DNA of 64,000 nt, from assembly GCF_033439725.1 (NCBI RefSeq), contig NW_026944384.1:3162001-3226000 (forward strand), in the 5' to 3' direction. A program made the translations under genes and the position numbers. The notes below the pieces were generated by a model. The model did no database searches. It worked only from the letters and a program-made list of their open reading frames with translations, and was not told where the DNA came from. Of the stretch, positions 44,690-56,633 are shown one piece after another. The DNA is from Neurospora tetraspora (taxonomy: Eukaryota > Ascomycota > Sordariomycetes > Sordariales > Sordariaceae). Position 1 is the first letter of the stretch, and every line of letters starts with the position of its first letter.

Positions 44690-46040
44690 TAATGAATAAT
44701 TTCAATTTAACTAAATTTAGTAGGAGCTATCGCAATAACCTAATCTTCGCAATATCATTTTTCGGCGAATTGTACAATCGCTAACCCCGAATCAAAGACT
44801 CATTACAACAATAATCAATACTAAACAAATACCCAAAATATCGTAAGCGCAAATATCGTAGAGGAACAATATAATAAATATCTCTTTCTCATTTTAATTA
44901 TTCTAATCACCTAAACAAAATATTTAATACCTAAATCCCCAGCAATAATTAAATCGATTTCGCTACAATCTTCCTATTATTACTAAATAACTTTAATATT
45001 CTATTAACTATCTACAATAATAACCCTAATTTAAATTTAAGGGTCTTACCCAATCTTATAATACAAATATACAATTATAAAAAAATTATTTTATTATTTT
45101 ATTATTTTAATAAGAAAATTAACGAATTAAATAAAAAAGTTATAGCCCAACAAAATAGGGCGCTCCAATTCGAATAGGAGGTTAAAACTTATATCGAAAA
45201 GATCGAAATCGACGCTATAAAGGCAACTAAACGTATTAATACCTTCGAAGCTACAAAAAAGTAACTTATTAAATAATTTAACGCTCTATAGGCCTGAAAA
45301 ATCTAATTATTAACGATAATATTTCATTACAATTTAAAGTAGCTACTCTCGAATAAAATAAAACTTAATTCAATTATAATATAGGGACTATAATTATTAA
45401 AAGGAAGGCGAATATTAAAACTTCCTAAATATATTAAAAACGGCCAATATAATTTCGGAGGATAGCTGTACCTAATTAATTAAAATATTAAATAAAACTA
45501 TATCTATTAAAATTGTAATAAGGATTGCTAGCGAAGAATTTACTAAGGCCTAAAAGTAGATTAAGGAATTCTAAATTAACCTCCGTTTTATTAAAGAAGA
45601 TAAAATTATTATTAAAGGTAAGGCCAAAATTAATACTAATATAACCAAATTTAAAACTATAATTAAAATTAAAGACGAAGGCGTAGAGAAAATCCCTAAA
45701 AGAGCTAACTAAATTTATAATACTAATACTTAGGGAAGTAATAGCGGCCCTAGAAAATCGGGTACGGGTAATACTAATAGTACCAGTATAAATAATAATC
45801 CTAATAATAGAGGCCTTAGAGGATCGAGTGTAAATAATATTAATAATATTAATATAAATAGTAGTCCTAGCGTTAATTACCCTAAAGGATTAGGCTCGGG
45901 TTTTAATACAAATAACGGTCTTAATAATAAAGGATTTAAAAGCGGACATTTTATTAATATTAATATTTATAGTAGTATTGCCTTAACTAATAGGCTTATC
46001 CGTAGTAGAAATAGAAATAATTTTTAATTTATAGAAGGAA
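44690..46040 (+). pseudogene. gag-like remnant of element A
   Basis: Degraded plus-strand frames follow the LTR-like sequence: INELNKKVIAQQNRALQFE (coiled-coil-like), SIKIVIRIASEEFTKAQKQIKEF, then Asn/Ser/Gly low complexity (SGTGNTNSTSINNNPNN). Position and composition suggest gag with an Asn-rich linker. No zinc knuckle or pol is seen. Confidence 0.4.
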
Positions 46041-46249
46041 TTAGTAAAATTATTATAGTAAATATTATCTTCGAAATTTTAAGCGAAATTCTAGGCGGTC
46101 TTAAACCACCTCGTAAAATTGTTATCGGTAGGCTAAAGGTATTAAAAAGCGAGAGCGGCCCGGACTTCCATAATAATTTTACTATAGAAATAATAAATTT
46201 TTATAGTATTATTTAATTTACAATAATCAACGAATAAAGTAAATTAATC

Positions 46250-47205
46250 TTCGAAAGTTTATTAATATATATCTTTAATTATTTTTAATTCTTTTAGTTT
46301 ACGGCGAACGTAAATAATAAGGTCGACGTTATCGTATTTAATATCGAACTTAGCAAAAAAGTCTATCGTAATCTTCTATTTCTATTTAATACTATCGTTA
46401 GAATATTTAAAAATTATATTTAAATCCAATTTAATAATAGAAAAGGGCGTACCATCTAAAGATTTAGCGATATATAAGAAATATTTAATTTCGGGCGTAA
46501 AATACACGGCTTCATTAATCTAATTTAATTTAATTTTTATACGTTAGGCGTAATAATATTTTATATACTTTAAAAGTGTATTACCCTTAATATTAAATAG
46601 TAAGACGTATAAGCGGGATAATACTGACCGGCTGCTACCGGTAGTTATAATTAATATATTAGAGTTGTTCAGGGGGCCGGGGTTATTAAGAATAGGGATT
46701 TAGGCCGGATTATAAATAAAATTAATAGTATTAGCTTATTTTAATCGATTGCGGAAATTATTAATAATTCTAATATACTTTTCGCATTATTTTTAAAAAG
46801 TAAAGTTAATATTAATTTTAAAGTTGGCGAACGATTATTTTAACGCGGTGATTTCCTTATATAGTTCGTCAATTTTAAACTTATACTAGAGGGTTGTAGT
46901 AGCTAAATTACTATTAAATTTAGTAATTTGTTTCTAAGATTCTTCTAAATCTTCTTCCGCTTTCTAAATACGGTTGTAAGCCTCAATAATATCGTTGTAA
47001 ACCAAATAATTTAGGGCAATAACTATATCTCGGAAGATGGGGATAAATACGAAGGCGAAGGCGTACTCTATAATTATAATCGAAGGAAGGCTGGTAAAAG
47101 GATTATTATTAAAATTTGTAAATACCTCTATAAAATTATTGTAAATTACTTAATTTGCGGGGTTAAAGACTTAGAGAGTTCCGACTACAGTAACTACGAT
47201 AAAAT
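46250..47205 (-). pseudogene. gag-like remnant of element B
   Basis: Minus-strand frames open with MNNFIVVTVVGTLQVFNPAN, then IIEAYNRIQKAEEDLEES (coiled-coil), SRLYVLLFNIKGNTLLKYIK and INEAVYFTPEIKYFLYIAKSL, resembling Ty3-type capsid. It converges on the element A remnant at about 46.05-46.25 kb. Confidence 0.45.
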
Positions 47206-47472
47206 TATTCATAGTAATTGGAACGCCCGATATTAATCGCTAGATTAATTATAATAGCGGTAATTTCTTGAAATTACCGTCTTAGAGATAGGAGGGGAAA
47301 AAGGATTAGGTACTTAGTTAGTTAATTAATTCCTAGCTCGAACTTAAGGATATTAGAGTCCAATTTTATATTTATTCCGTTAATAAGGGCCTAAATTTTA
47401 AGAGGGTCGCGATACGAAATCTACGATTATTTAAAAGTTCAATTAATTAATTTCTTCCTGAAGCGCGTGTAG

Positions 47473-47717
47473 TGTAATAGTAAAGTATAACAAATTATTA
47501 CGGGGCGAAGTATTATTAGAGGTAGGGTAAGATATGCGTTATTGTGCGGAGGAGAGGAAAGGAAGGTATGCGTAGAGGATTGGCTATATAGGCGAGAGCC
47601 TTGGTATGCCAGTCCGTATACGCGTATACGTACAGCTGTACGTAACTACTATGCTCTGGGCATAGTATATAAAGCAATTAATATAGTATAAGGATATCAC
47701 AGGCCAGCCCTGTGATA
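47473..47717 (-). repeat. LTR-like sequence (element B)
   Basis: On the minus strand it begins TATCACAGGGCTGGCCTGTG, a short hairpin (TATCACAGG...CCTGTGATA). It ends near CGTAATAATTTGTTATACTT, similar to the end of the element A LTR. It precedes a gag-like remnant in the same orientation. Confidence 0.5.
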
Positions 47718-47759
47718 AATAAGCGGCTTTACAACTATACTATAAGTCTCCTAATATAA

Positions 47760-49441
47760 ATATTCCCAAACTAAATACTCGTACAAATAATTCGATTAAA
47801 ACTATAAGAAATAATACTATTTATAGCCTATTTTAGAAAGGAAGCCTCCGGGAACTATAAATTAATTTTAATACCTATATTATATGCGTATGTAGACGTT
47901 AAAAGGAAGGCCCGTCAATCCTCTCCTATATATATTCTGAAATTATTATATATAATTTAGCCTATCTATCCGTATAAACCCTCGCTCTATTTATCTTACC
48001 GCTATCTATATAATAAAGCGTGATAACGAAGAACCCCCTATCCAAATAAAGTATTTTTACAACCCTCCTTCTTCCTTATAAGTATAATAACGAGGCCTTA
48101 ATATAATCTTAATGTAATTATTAATAATTGATACTTATAGGATAGCTATAAATTATTTCCCCTTATAATAATTATTAAACTACTATATATAATTATAACT
48201 TATTACAGCCTAATATCACTATAAATAAAAATTATTGTTAAAATATATTATATATAATTATTGAATATAGTATTTCCAAACCTATTCGCCCTTTTTCTAA
48301 ATTTATAAAAGAGATTAACTTTTTAATAATTGTCCTCTTCGTAAATTTTATTATTATCCGAATCCCTAATCGGTTCAACGTTAATAATTTGTAACTATAT
48401 AGCCTTACCCTTACCTTTATTCTTAAAGCATTCCTTTACCTAATATATTTAAGAGTTCTAGCCTATATAGTAGTTCTCCTTCTCCTATTGTTATTATGAT
48501 TTAAAGGTAATCTTAGAATATAAATTAAGCCTTAAATTACCGCGTTTTATAGCCCTTATCGTTCTTATATCGCTGATTTGTATAAAATCCCCGGCGTCTA
48601 CGACTTCTCCCCCAAAAAAATAATTATTTTTATTAAAACGGCGCAAATACTCTAAATAATTTAGGAAAATTCTAAAGATATCCCTCTTCTCCTATAAGCG
48701 TACCTACCACTCTTTATTCAAATTACCTTCGAAAATAATAATTTTCGTATTATTTAACTACATAGAGGCCCTAATTTAATAGAGAATATTATCGAACCGA
48801 AGGATATATTTAATTATAAATTCCCTATTGCCCTAGAAGGTATTGAGGAGTTTCTAACCTATATGCTTATTTACGTTCGGGTCCTTATAGTCGAAGTAGA
48901 CCTTCTATAAAAAGCGGTTAAGGGAGCGGTTAGAAAGTTACTTCGCAAAGGGGAGAAATTTGATCTTAATAAAGGGTAAAAGGTTAGAATAGAGGTAATA
49001 AAATTAGGCCTCCAAATTACCGTTACTAATAGTATAACCGTCGGTATACAATTTAGCTTCGGTACTATAAATCTACGTATTGATTTCTTTAGTAATCCCT
49101 ATAAATTTATCGAAATAGGGAAAATTAAGTTTTAATTAAGGTAGCGGGGCTATAAACGTCGAAGCGGTAGTTTAAAAAAGCTTAAATTCAACTATTTCGC
49201 TAACAAGAGCTTAAATAGCAACGGCGAACTATTGTTAGTATTCGTTAGCGTTCTAAGCCTAAGGAATAGAAACTATAGTCGAAGTAGCGGTAAAGGTCTC
49301 TACAAATAAGAAAAAAGGTTGTACAAAGAGTAAAGAAAGTAGCGATTTCTATAAATAAGAGAAAAAGGTTATGTAAACAGTCAAAGGCTCTTTATATAAA
49401 CGAGTAAGAAGGTCTAGAGGTTTAAAAAAAGGGTTAATAAT
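47760..49441 (-). pseudogene. Ty3-type gag remnant of element X
   Basis: Minus-strand frames read NRSLNRFL, REFIIKYILRFDNILYQIRAS, then RRFNKNNYFFGGEVVDAGDFIQ. Lys-rich sequence with a degraded CCHC-like box follows (NYYIGQNSQIYQVKECF). This matches capsid-nucleocapsid order and follows the LTR at 49,661-49,442. Confidence 0.5.
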
Positions 49442-49661
49442 ATATTACGGGTCTACTAGGTTATACACAGTAGTAGGGGTGGAATAGAGCTTAAGATTAT
49501 TAATAAGGAGGAAAAGGTCTACAGGCCTGAACAGGTCTGCAGAGACACAGCTATATACTAGAATAAACAAGTAGCCTGATTGGGCCAACCAGAGAGCATG
49601 CCCAGCCTGCAAGCCTAGCCTGCAGCCGGGCACCATATCTCTGGGCGCCAGCCCGTTACAG
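49442..49661 (-). repeat. LTR of element X (220 bp), little RIP
   Basis: On the minus strand it begins TGTAACGGGCTGGCGCCC and ends GACCCGTAATA. It is GC-rich against its AT-rich surroundings, so it was inserted late or escaped most RIP. A gag remnant lies downstream in the same orientation; no partner LTR is in the window. Confidence 0.7.
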
Positions 49662-52547
49662 TCTATAAGAATTAGTCAGTATTAATTATATAGGAAATAT
49701 AAACCCTCCAGGTTGAAATGGAGAAACCTATATATATTTAATAATATACTACTTTTTATAATTCCTAGCGGCCAATCCAACGAAAACGCTATCGATAAAG
49801 ATGATACTACGAAGTTAGAAATGGGTTAAGCTATTATTAAGATACCTATAAGAAATTCATAATAATAATATAAAATATTTTATATTGGGAGTAATATATG
49901 AATAGTTTAATATTAAAAGTATAAAAATATTGTATAGACTTATTTATAATCTATTATTAATAGATTTAATAGAGTTATATATTAAATTATTTAAAATAGG
50001 GTTAAAGAAATAGGTAAGGGATAGGCAATATTGAAATTTGGAAAATTGGCCGGTAGCGGTCGAAGAGGTAATTTTATATTTAAATCGGAAAATAGTGGAG
50101 GGGTATAGATATTCACCGGTAGAAGTAATATTAGGATAGAATTTATATAACCGACTTAATACTGTAAAAAGGATTATAAAAAAAAGAAATAAATAGAGAA
50201 AGTATTAAATATATAGAACAGGGATATAGGATTAGAAGATTTATTTAAAGGACAAGTAGAGTAATTAGAAGAGATAAGAAAGGAGAAACGAGGAGAAAAA
50301 GTAGTAAAGGTAGAGAAAAGAGAGCTAGAGAAGTTGGAATATAAATATAAAGTCAATATAATAATATAGGAGAAGGTACCGGAATATAAGGATATAAAAG
50401 TAAAGGGATTTATAAAAGGAGGGTATAGTAAAAGTACCGATAGAAGGGCGCCGGCGTTTACCTTAAAGTAAACGGGACTTTAAAAAATAATAAAAATAAT
50501 ATTAAAAGTATCGATAAAAATAATTAATCTAATATTACGAAAGAAGTTAAAAAAAGTTATACATAAATAATTTTAAATTATAAAAGGTAGAAAACTAAAA
50601 TTAAGTTTAGCCCGACCTAAATTAAAGAGTAATAGTAAGATAATTAAAGGAAAACATAAGAGTAGTATAGCTGGAATTAATTAAGGGTAAAGAAGAATAG
50701 AAATTAAATGAGAAAATATTATAAGTAGTTGAAGAATAATAAGTAAAACGATTAAATGATTAAATAATAAACGCGAAATTGTTTAGCAATAAGCGATGTT
50801 AAATAGAAGATTATAATAAAATATAATAACCCCTTTTAGTAAATAATAACGATAAGTAATTTATTTCCCGCTTTAACCCTATTTTTTTCCCTTTATTTAT
50901 CTATTTATTCTCTCTCTTAAATTCTAATTCTTATTTATTATTATATTTAATACTATTATTAAGATTCCGTAGGGAGTAGAATAGAAATGGGTATAATTAT
51001 ATAAAGTAATAAAATATTTATAAACGGATAATAATAATATTTTTTTTTCGTTTTCTTCTTTAATACGATATTTCATTTTTTGCGTATTAATTATAATTAA
51101 CTTACTACGAATTTAAATAGATAAGGTTGAATTAGAATATATATATATATGGACGAAGCAGAATATATATAAAAAGACGAATTTGAATAAATTCGGACGA
51201 ATTAGAATAAATTAAACATAATAATAGTAAGCTACGATAATCCAGTCAATGAAAACATAGTATATCTGGGTTAAGTAATATATAAACGATTAGGCCGGGA
51301 GTATATATAATTTCATAATAATAAAAATATAGTAATTAATAAATTAGGTTTACGTAAAATAATTTTAAAAATCCTTAATCGGGGTCTTATAATTATTAAT
51401 TAATATTTAATTGGAATAATTATAAATAATAAGAAGAAATTAGAGTTAGCTATACATCGTGAATTATAGAAGTTAATATTAATTTTAATTAATTTGGACT
51501 AGCCGTTAATAATTTAAGAAGAAGTACAAATATAAATCGAAGGGGTAAATTTATTATTTAATAGGGCTAATTAAAAGTTATATAGAATTAATATGAATAT
51601 AGTAATTAATGCTGAATTATTATAAATAAATAAATTGTTGTAGATAACTATTTAATTTTATATTATTTTTATAATATAGAAGAAGAATAAAGTGAAGAAA
51701 AAATTAGAAGTATAAAGTAAAGGTTAAATATAGTTACCAGTAGTTAAGTTTAATAATTAAAGGTAAGTTTGGGTACAGAGATCTAATAGAGTATTCGAAA
51801 ATATTTAACCAATTAATATTAATATAGGTAGTAAGGAGATTAGTATAAGGTTATTAATTAGAAATAAATTACTATATTAATTCTATATAAATAGTAAGGT
51901 AATATTACGGTAAAAGATTTATTTAGGAGATATAATTTTAAATATAATTATTGAAGAGGTTAAAATATATATTAATATAAATTGCGTTTAGGTCCGAATA
52001 GAGGATTTAATAAAAAGAATATAATGTATTAGTATTAAATATAATAAAATAGTAAAAATTTAGCGCTAATTAATTTTAATTACGTGAGATTACAAAATTT
52101 GTAAGGAATACCTTTTTAATTAAATAAATTTAACCTAATTGTAATCGAATAGAATTATAATAATAAAATTATAGACTATTCTAATTAAATTAAGATTTGG
52201 GTAGTAGAAGATTACGATTATAAGTATGGTAGTAATTATAATTATAACCGTTTTATACGCCCGGGAGGATATGCGGACCGAGATAATTAAATTAGGCCAA
52301 ATTATGTAGAATATTTGCGGGTATTTGAATAAGGTAATATAATAAAGGTTTGGGAAATTTTAGGTTGGCGGAGACTAGTTAAGCGTATTTAAAAGGGTAG
52401 ATTTATAGATATATAAATACGGAATTGTTAAAATTTAGGAGGATAATAGAATATACGGTATTAGTAATATTTGCGATATTTTTATTAGTTTATAGAGATA
52501 ATATTAATTATAAGTGTGCAGTGCCACTTATAATAGAAGTTGGGGGC
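49662..52547 (+). other. RIP-degraded internal frames of unassigned family
   Basis: On the plus strand the frame from about 50,234 to 50,890 stays coherent when stops are read as Gln/Trp. It starts LEDLFKGQVEQLEEIRKEKR (charged, coiled-coil-like). Another coherent run at about 51,430-51,920 begins NKKKLELAIHREL. I recognise no retroviral domain in either. They lie between the nested LTR at 49.66 kb and the right LTR at 52,548. Confidence 0.45.
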
Positions 52548-52700
52548 TATTAGGAAGGCGCGTCCCGCGTACTAACTAGAGTGGGTATAAAACCTTAGCC
52601 TAACAGGTATAACTATAGATAGTTTTCCTTTACTAATACAAGCCACCACTGCTGATCATTGCAACCCTTTTTCTTTGGCGTGCCTGAGCGCCGCAGTATC
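52548..52700 (+). repeat. Right LTR of the 15-kb element
   Basis: Begins TATTAGGAAGGCGCGTCCCG directly after a purine tract. It aligns with 37,409-37,560 and ends around GCCGCAGTATCCATC; ATTGG follows. Less RIP-altered than the left copy. Confidence 0.82.
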
Positions 52701-52880
52701 CATCATTGGTCTCAAAATCCGACCGGCTCCGTCCCGGCTCGGAGATATGCCTTCTTGAGAGTACGTATGAAGCCATTTTGCGTAATCACGTTGAAGTGTT
52801 TGGACGGCAGGTTGGCCAAAAAGCCGCGTGAGAAGTTGGGCCAACCAGTCGAGACTGCAGAAGCTAACGTTGCCGTGATC

Positions 52881-55800
52881 TTATTGCCGCCTAAAAAACC
52901 TGTGAAGAAGTTTTGCTTCTTCTTCGCGGTACAGAACATGTAGCAGCTCAACCAGAATCTCTGGTTGTTCCTTTGGGATAAATGCCTTCCGTGGTTTAGG
53001 TATTGCTTGCTCAGCTAGTCCCGAGTGCCCGATAGCCAGGGTTTCTCGGTAGTAGCTGAGCTCCGTCGCGAAGTGTTGCCGTATCACCTCCATGAACTCA
53101 ACACCCTCAAAGCCATGTTCCCTTAGAGTCGAAAGCTGAGCCTCGTCTCGAGCAACAAAATTGGGGAAGTTATCCCCATCTGGCACGAGTATCTGACTCG
53201 CTCTATCCCACCAGTAATGCCAGTGTGCAGCGAGGTGACCTAGTTGCCCTCCTAAAGTTATAGATGGTAAGAATCGGAGAAAATTACACCGTCTACACGA
53301 CGAACAGGAAAACTTCACCGTGGCATCAGCAGCGCTCTTAACCTGTAGCCATCGTTGAAGGGAGCCACGGTAGGCTTCCATTAGCAATTCGAGCTGCGTT
53401 GCTGCTTCGTCGTCCTCTTGGCGGATTTCCTCCCTTTCTTCTGCTGTCATGGGCTTTTTGAGCCTGCCTCCGAGAGTATTCAACTTCGCAGCAACAAGTA
53501 TGCTTCATCCCTAAGCGGCGGAAAAGCTCCAATCGTACGGACTCCTCCACGCAACATTCTCCGTCTTCGCTGTCGAGTTCACAAAGCTGAATCCAGCGGA
53601 AGGTATGGTATTCGGCGTGTCGCATGCATAAACATGTTTGATCTCGTATCATGGACTGAATCAAGAGTAGCCGCCCATTTGGCGAACAGAAACAGATAGT
53701 GTAATCTCTCGCCATGGCATCAAAGAGCCCGGCAGCATACCTGACAAGTTCCTCCCAGTATCTGAGGGTTCTGTCACCGCCATTGAGTACGAAATGTCGA
53801 AGGCCCCGTGCCAGTTCTAGCAGGAGGTTGCTTCCTGGCAAACTATGGCGGAAATCAGGGTTTGACCCCTTTTGGAGAAGCCAGACGCACAAAGTGGTCC
53901 ACGTGTCGAGGTTATAACCAACCCGGGAAATATTTTCGAGGACACAATGCAGCGGGTTCCGAATATACCCATCGTCGTCATGGATTCCAATCCGCTCGTA
54001 TTTCGCTATCCGGGGCCATGGAGTCTTTCCCATCGCCTTCAAATTGTTAATTTCCGCAAAATCTTTCTGAAAAAGCTCGTCCAGACCTTGTACCAATTCA
54101 TGGATCGGAATTTGGTTCATCGGAAAAGTCTGAATGCTCTCCGCGATGTGGAAGTAGATGACGGACAAGGCTTCAGCTTCAACCATACGTACACCGGTGC
54201 AATCGTCATTCTCAGAGTTGATGCCCGTAGGGCAAAACACCTGTTGTACACCTGTCGAATGATAGCCTGGTCTGCAGCGGTAGATTACTTGCCGTCGCTG
54301 TCTCCAGAGCCAATTCCTCAAGAAATCCCCGATACGGTCCCATCTGAGGAGAAACCGACATACCAACGGCCGATGCACTCCTCCGTTGAATTCAGTAAGT
54401 AACAACTCTAGAGAAACTGTGTCGCTCTCCATACCAGCAAGGACAAAAGCACTAGAAACTTCGTCGCTCCATTGGGTGGATAGAACTCGTAGGCCATCAT
54501 GCCATTTCGCAACAATGGTAAGCTCCACCAAGGTGATCGAAAGGTATCCATAACCTTCTTGACGGAGATTTAGGTGATAGCTGCCCAGGGCTTCCTTCAG
54601 TCCCTCAAGGTTCCTGTTTAAGATGATGGATGCCAGGTGTCCCTCAAAAAAATCTGAAGCAAAGGTTGTCAGAGCTAATTGGTCAAACAAGCGCACACAT
54701 TGTAAATTCGTAAGAGCAAATATATCATGTGAGCTAATAAGGTAAAACTTACATCTCAACAAGGACGGGTTTCTCACTAGTTGCTTTAGGAGATGGTGCC
54801 GATGAGGTGCTGTGTATTGCTCTGGACGGGTGTGTGGATTTTGAAAGTTCCATAAGGCCGCTGGCCGGAATATGTGAAGCACTCGTGGAAGTTCCACGTC
54901 AGTAAGTTCCTGGGCCAGAAGCGGTATATGCGCTCTGATAATGTCGGTGGGAGTCGTCTCTGCCGCCAGTTCTCCATCTAGTGTCAGTGACCTCGGAGCA
55001 GTCGTATCTAACAATGGGAGACTTACAACTTCGATTTCCCACTCAAGGCCGTGTACCGAAGCTCATTGGGAACAAAAATATTTACTCCAAAAAACTTAAT
55101 ACGGCGGGTGGTAAACAAAGTATCGGGCCTCGGTGCGCCCACATCTGGCTCAATGCCAAACCTCTCGGCCAAAAGTACCAAAGTGGTAATCTGGTCAACG
55201 ACATGTACCACCGCCGAACCGAGCATTGCGATTAACACCGTAATCTCCTATGACAAAGAAGACTTTAGTTCAAGTGCTTTCAGGGGCTTCTCTTGTTTGC
55301 TTACGTGTAACAGGTTGTGTCCATACTCATCTCTGTCGTACAGAGATCCCTTACCGTCACCATGAGTCTTGAGAAGGGACTTGTTAAGGCGTCTCAGCTC
55401 ATCAGAAAGTTTCACAACATCCCAGTCAAACCCGAAAGCGGTACGTACACCCTGCCCTAGTGTGTCCACTTGCCACAGAAGAGAAGTTCTATCGAATATA
55501 TCGTTTTTCTTAGTCCATCGTGGCCGAGAGATTTGCGAGAACTCGTCAAAGAGCTTGAAAATACGCGATTCCGATCTCTTGACAGTGCACACAAGCCTCA
55601 AGGGGAACTCCAAGGCAGATCTAGTCCCATGTTGCGTGCCGCCAAGTGCAAGCTCGACCGTTTTATCGAAGAATGGCAGTAGTTGAACTGATACTTGGTA
55701 TTGCCAAGAGCGTCGGCCAGTCTGTCTGAAAGGACATGACGCATCGTGATATCCTATGCTCTCGGATGAATATGACCACCGGAAATATCTGGCTGATTTC

Positions 55801-56633
55801 TTGGCAAGCAAAGTGCAGCGACAGTCTGGCTTCGGCAAGGCCATGCGAGTGGGCGACCGAGTGTTTCATGGCTGTAATGTCATCGCGCAGTTCGCCGAGA
55901 ACAGCATTATTGGTAGTGACTTCAACCCGAGTGGTGTCTGCTATGCGGCCAACTTCCACCACTTTTGCGTCCATGTCATCAAGCTTAGTGGTGTTTGATA
56001 TAACAGAGTTACGAACTTCTTCGGATGTTTCTCTAGAGCGCAAAGTGGGTCAGTTACCAGAAATAGCACTTCAAGATAACCGTTACGGAAAAGGCAACAA
56101 GCAGGGGGATAGACCTCGCTTAAATTGATGCTCTGAACTCACATTACTCTTGCCTCAAGACCTAGCCCGGCAAGTTAAAGCTGCTTGGTAAGCTCATTAT
56201 TGTACCGTTGAATTTTTCTCAGGTGTTCTTGTATGATGCGCTCCTTCGCCAGCCCAACCACACTTTTCCAGAGCTTCCTTACACCGGACCTAGGCGTACT
56301 CAGTGTGCTGGTCTGAAGGTGGCCATAAAGTGGCTCCAGATCCAAGCGGAGGGCATCCGTAGCTCGGCGAACATCGGCGATGGTATTCCAGAGGCTCGTC
56401 AGTTGCTGCTGAGTGAGCAACTTGGCGAGAGCAGACGTCGGGCTCTGTAGCATGTCTTCAAGTTCGACGACTCGTAGTATGGCGTTTTCGGTGTCATTGA
56501 GGAGTTCGGTCAGCTTGGCGGGCGTCTCCTTGAGATCTTTCAAGAGTCTGATCCATTGAAGTACCCCCTTGATTCCAAGTCCTGCTAGCTGAAGCAACGC
56601 AGCAACGAGGCCAATCCCGGTGATTGGGTCCAT
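52881..56633 (-). CDS. Large protein with Fungal_N (STAND-associated) N-terminus, frames interrupted
   Basis: ATG 56,633 opens MDPITGIGLVAALLQLAGLG, the start typical of the N-terminal domain of fungal STAND/NLR-like and ankyrin proteins (PF17111-like), followed by amphipathic helices to about residue 143. Likely exons: 56,633-56,206; 56,032-about 55,850; to 55,305; 55,247-55,043; 54,977 onward. Later landmarks are a CRC...RYFRW...CPFRQTGRR block and LYDRDEYGHNLLH just before an intron. The long exon continues to a HTCCCEVEYSR-type Cys cluster, then a C-terminal part ending at 52,881. Two frame changes are unexplained: near 55,850, and at the A5 run at 53,455-53,459 (T5 on the plus strand). 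No NACHT P-loop is visible. The gene is probably real; it may be decaying or carry sequence errors. It lies next to the second transposon island. Confidence 0.6.

Larger units (their letters stand above)
37409..52700 (+). mobile_element. RIP-degraded Ty3/gypsy-type element with nested insertions
   Basis: Direct repeats of about 150 bp (37,409-about 37,560 and 52,548-about 52,700) begin TATTGGGAAGGCGCGTCCCG / TATTAGGAAGGCGCGTCCCG. ATTGG occurs just outside both ends, and a purine tract (AAGTTGGGGG) precedes the right copy, as expected for LTRs and a target duplication. With stops read as Gln/Trp, 42.9-44.3 kb gives a Ty3/gypsy RT on the plus strand: NNYYLINQQIIKLQ-like, YKVFFQIDATYKY, IGFIAVNT and PVYLSLKK-like motifs. 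RT reading ends near 44,385, where another LTR begins. The right part (49.7-52.5 kb) contains long degraded plus-strand frames of unassigned family. Exact LTR 3' ends are uncertain by about 10 bp. Confidence 0.75.
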
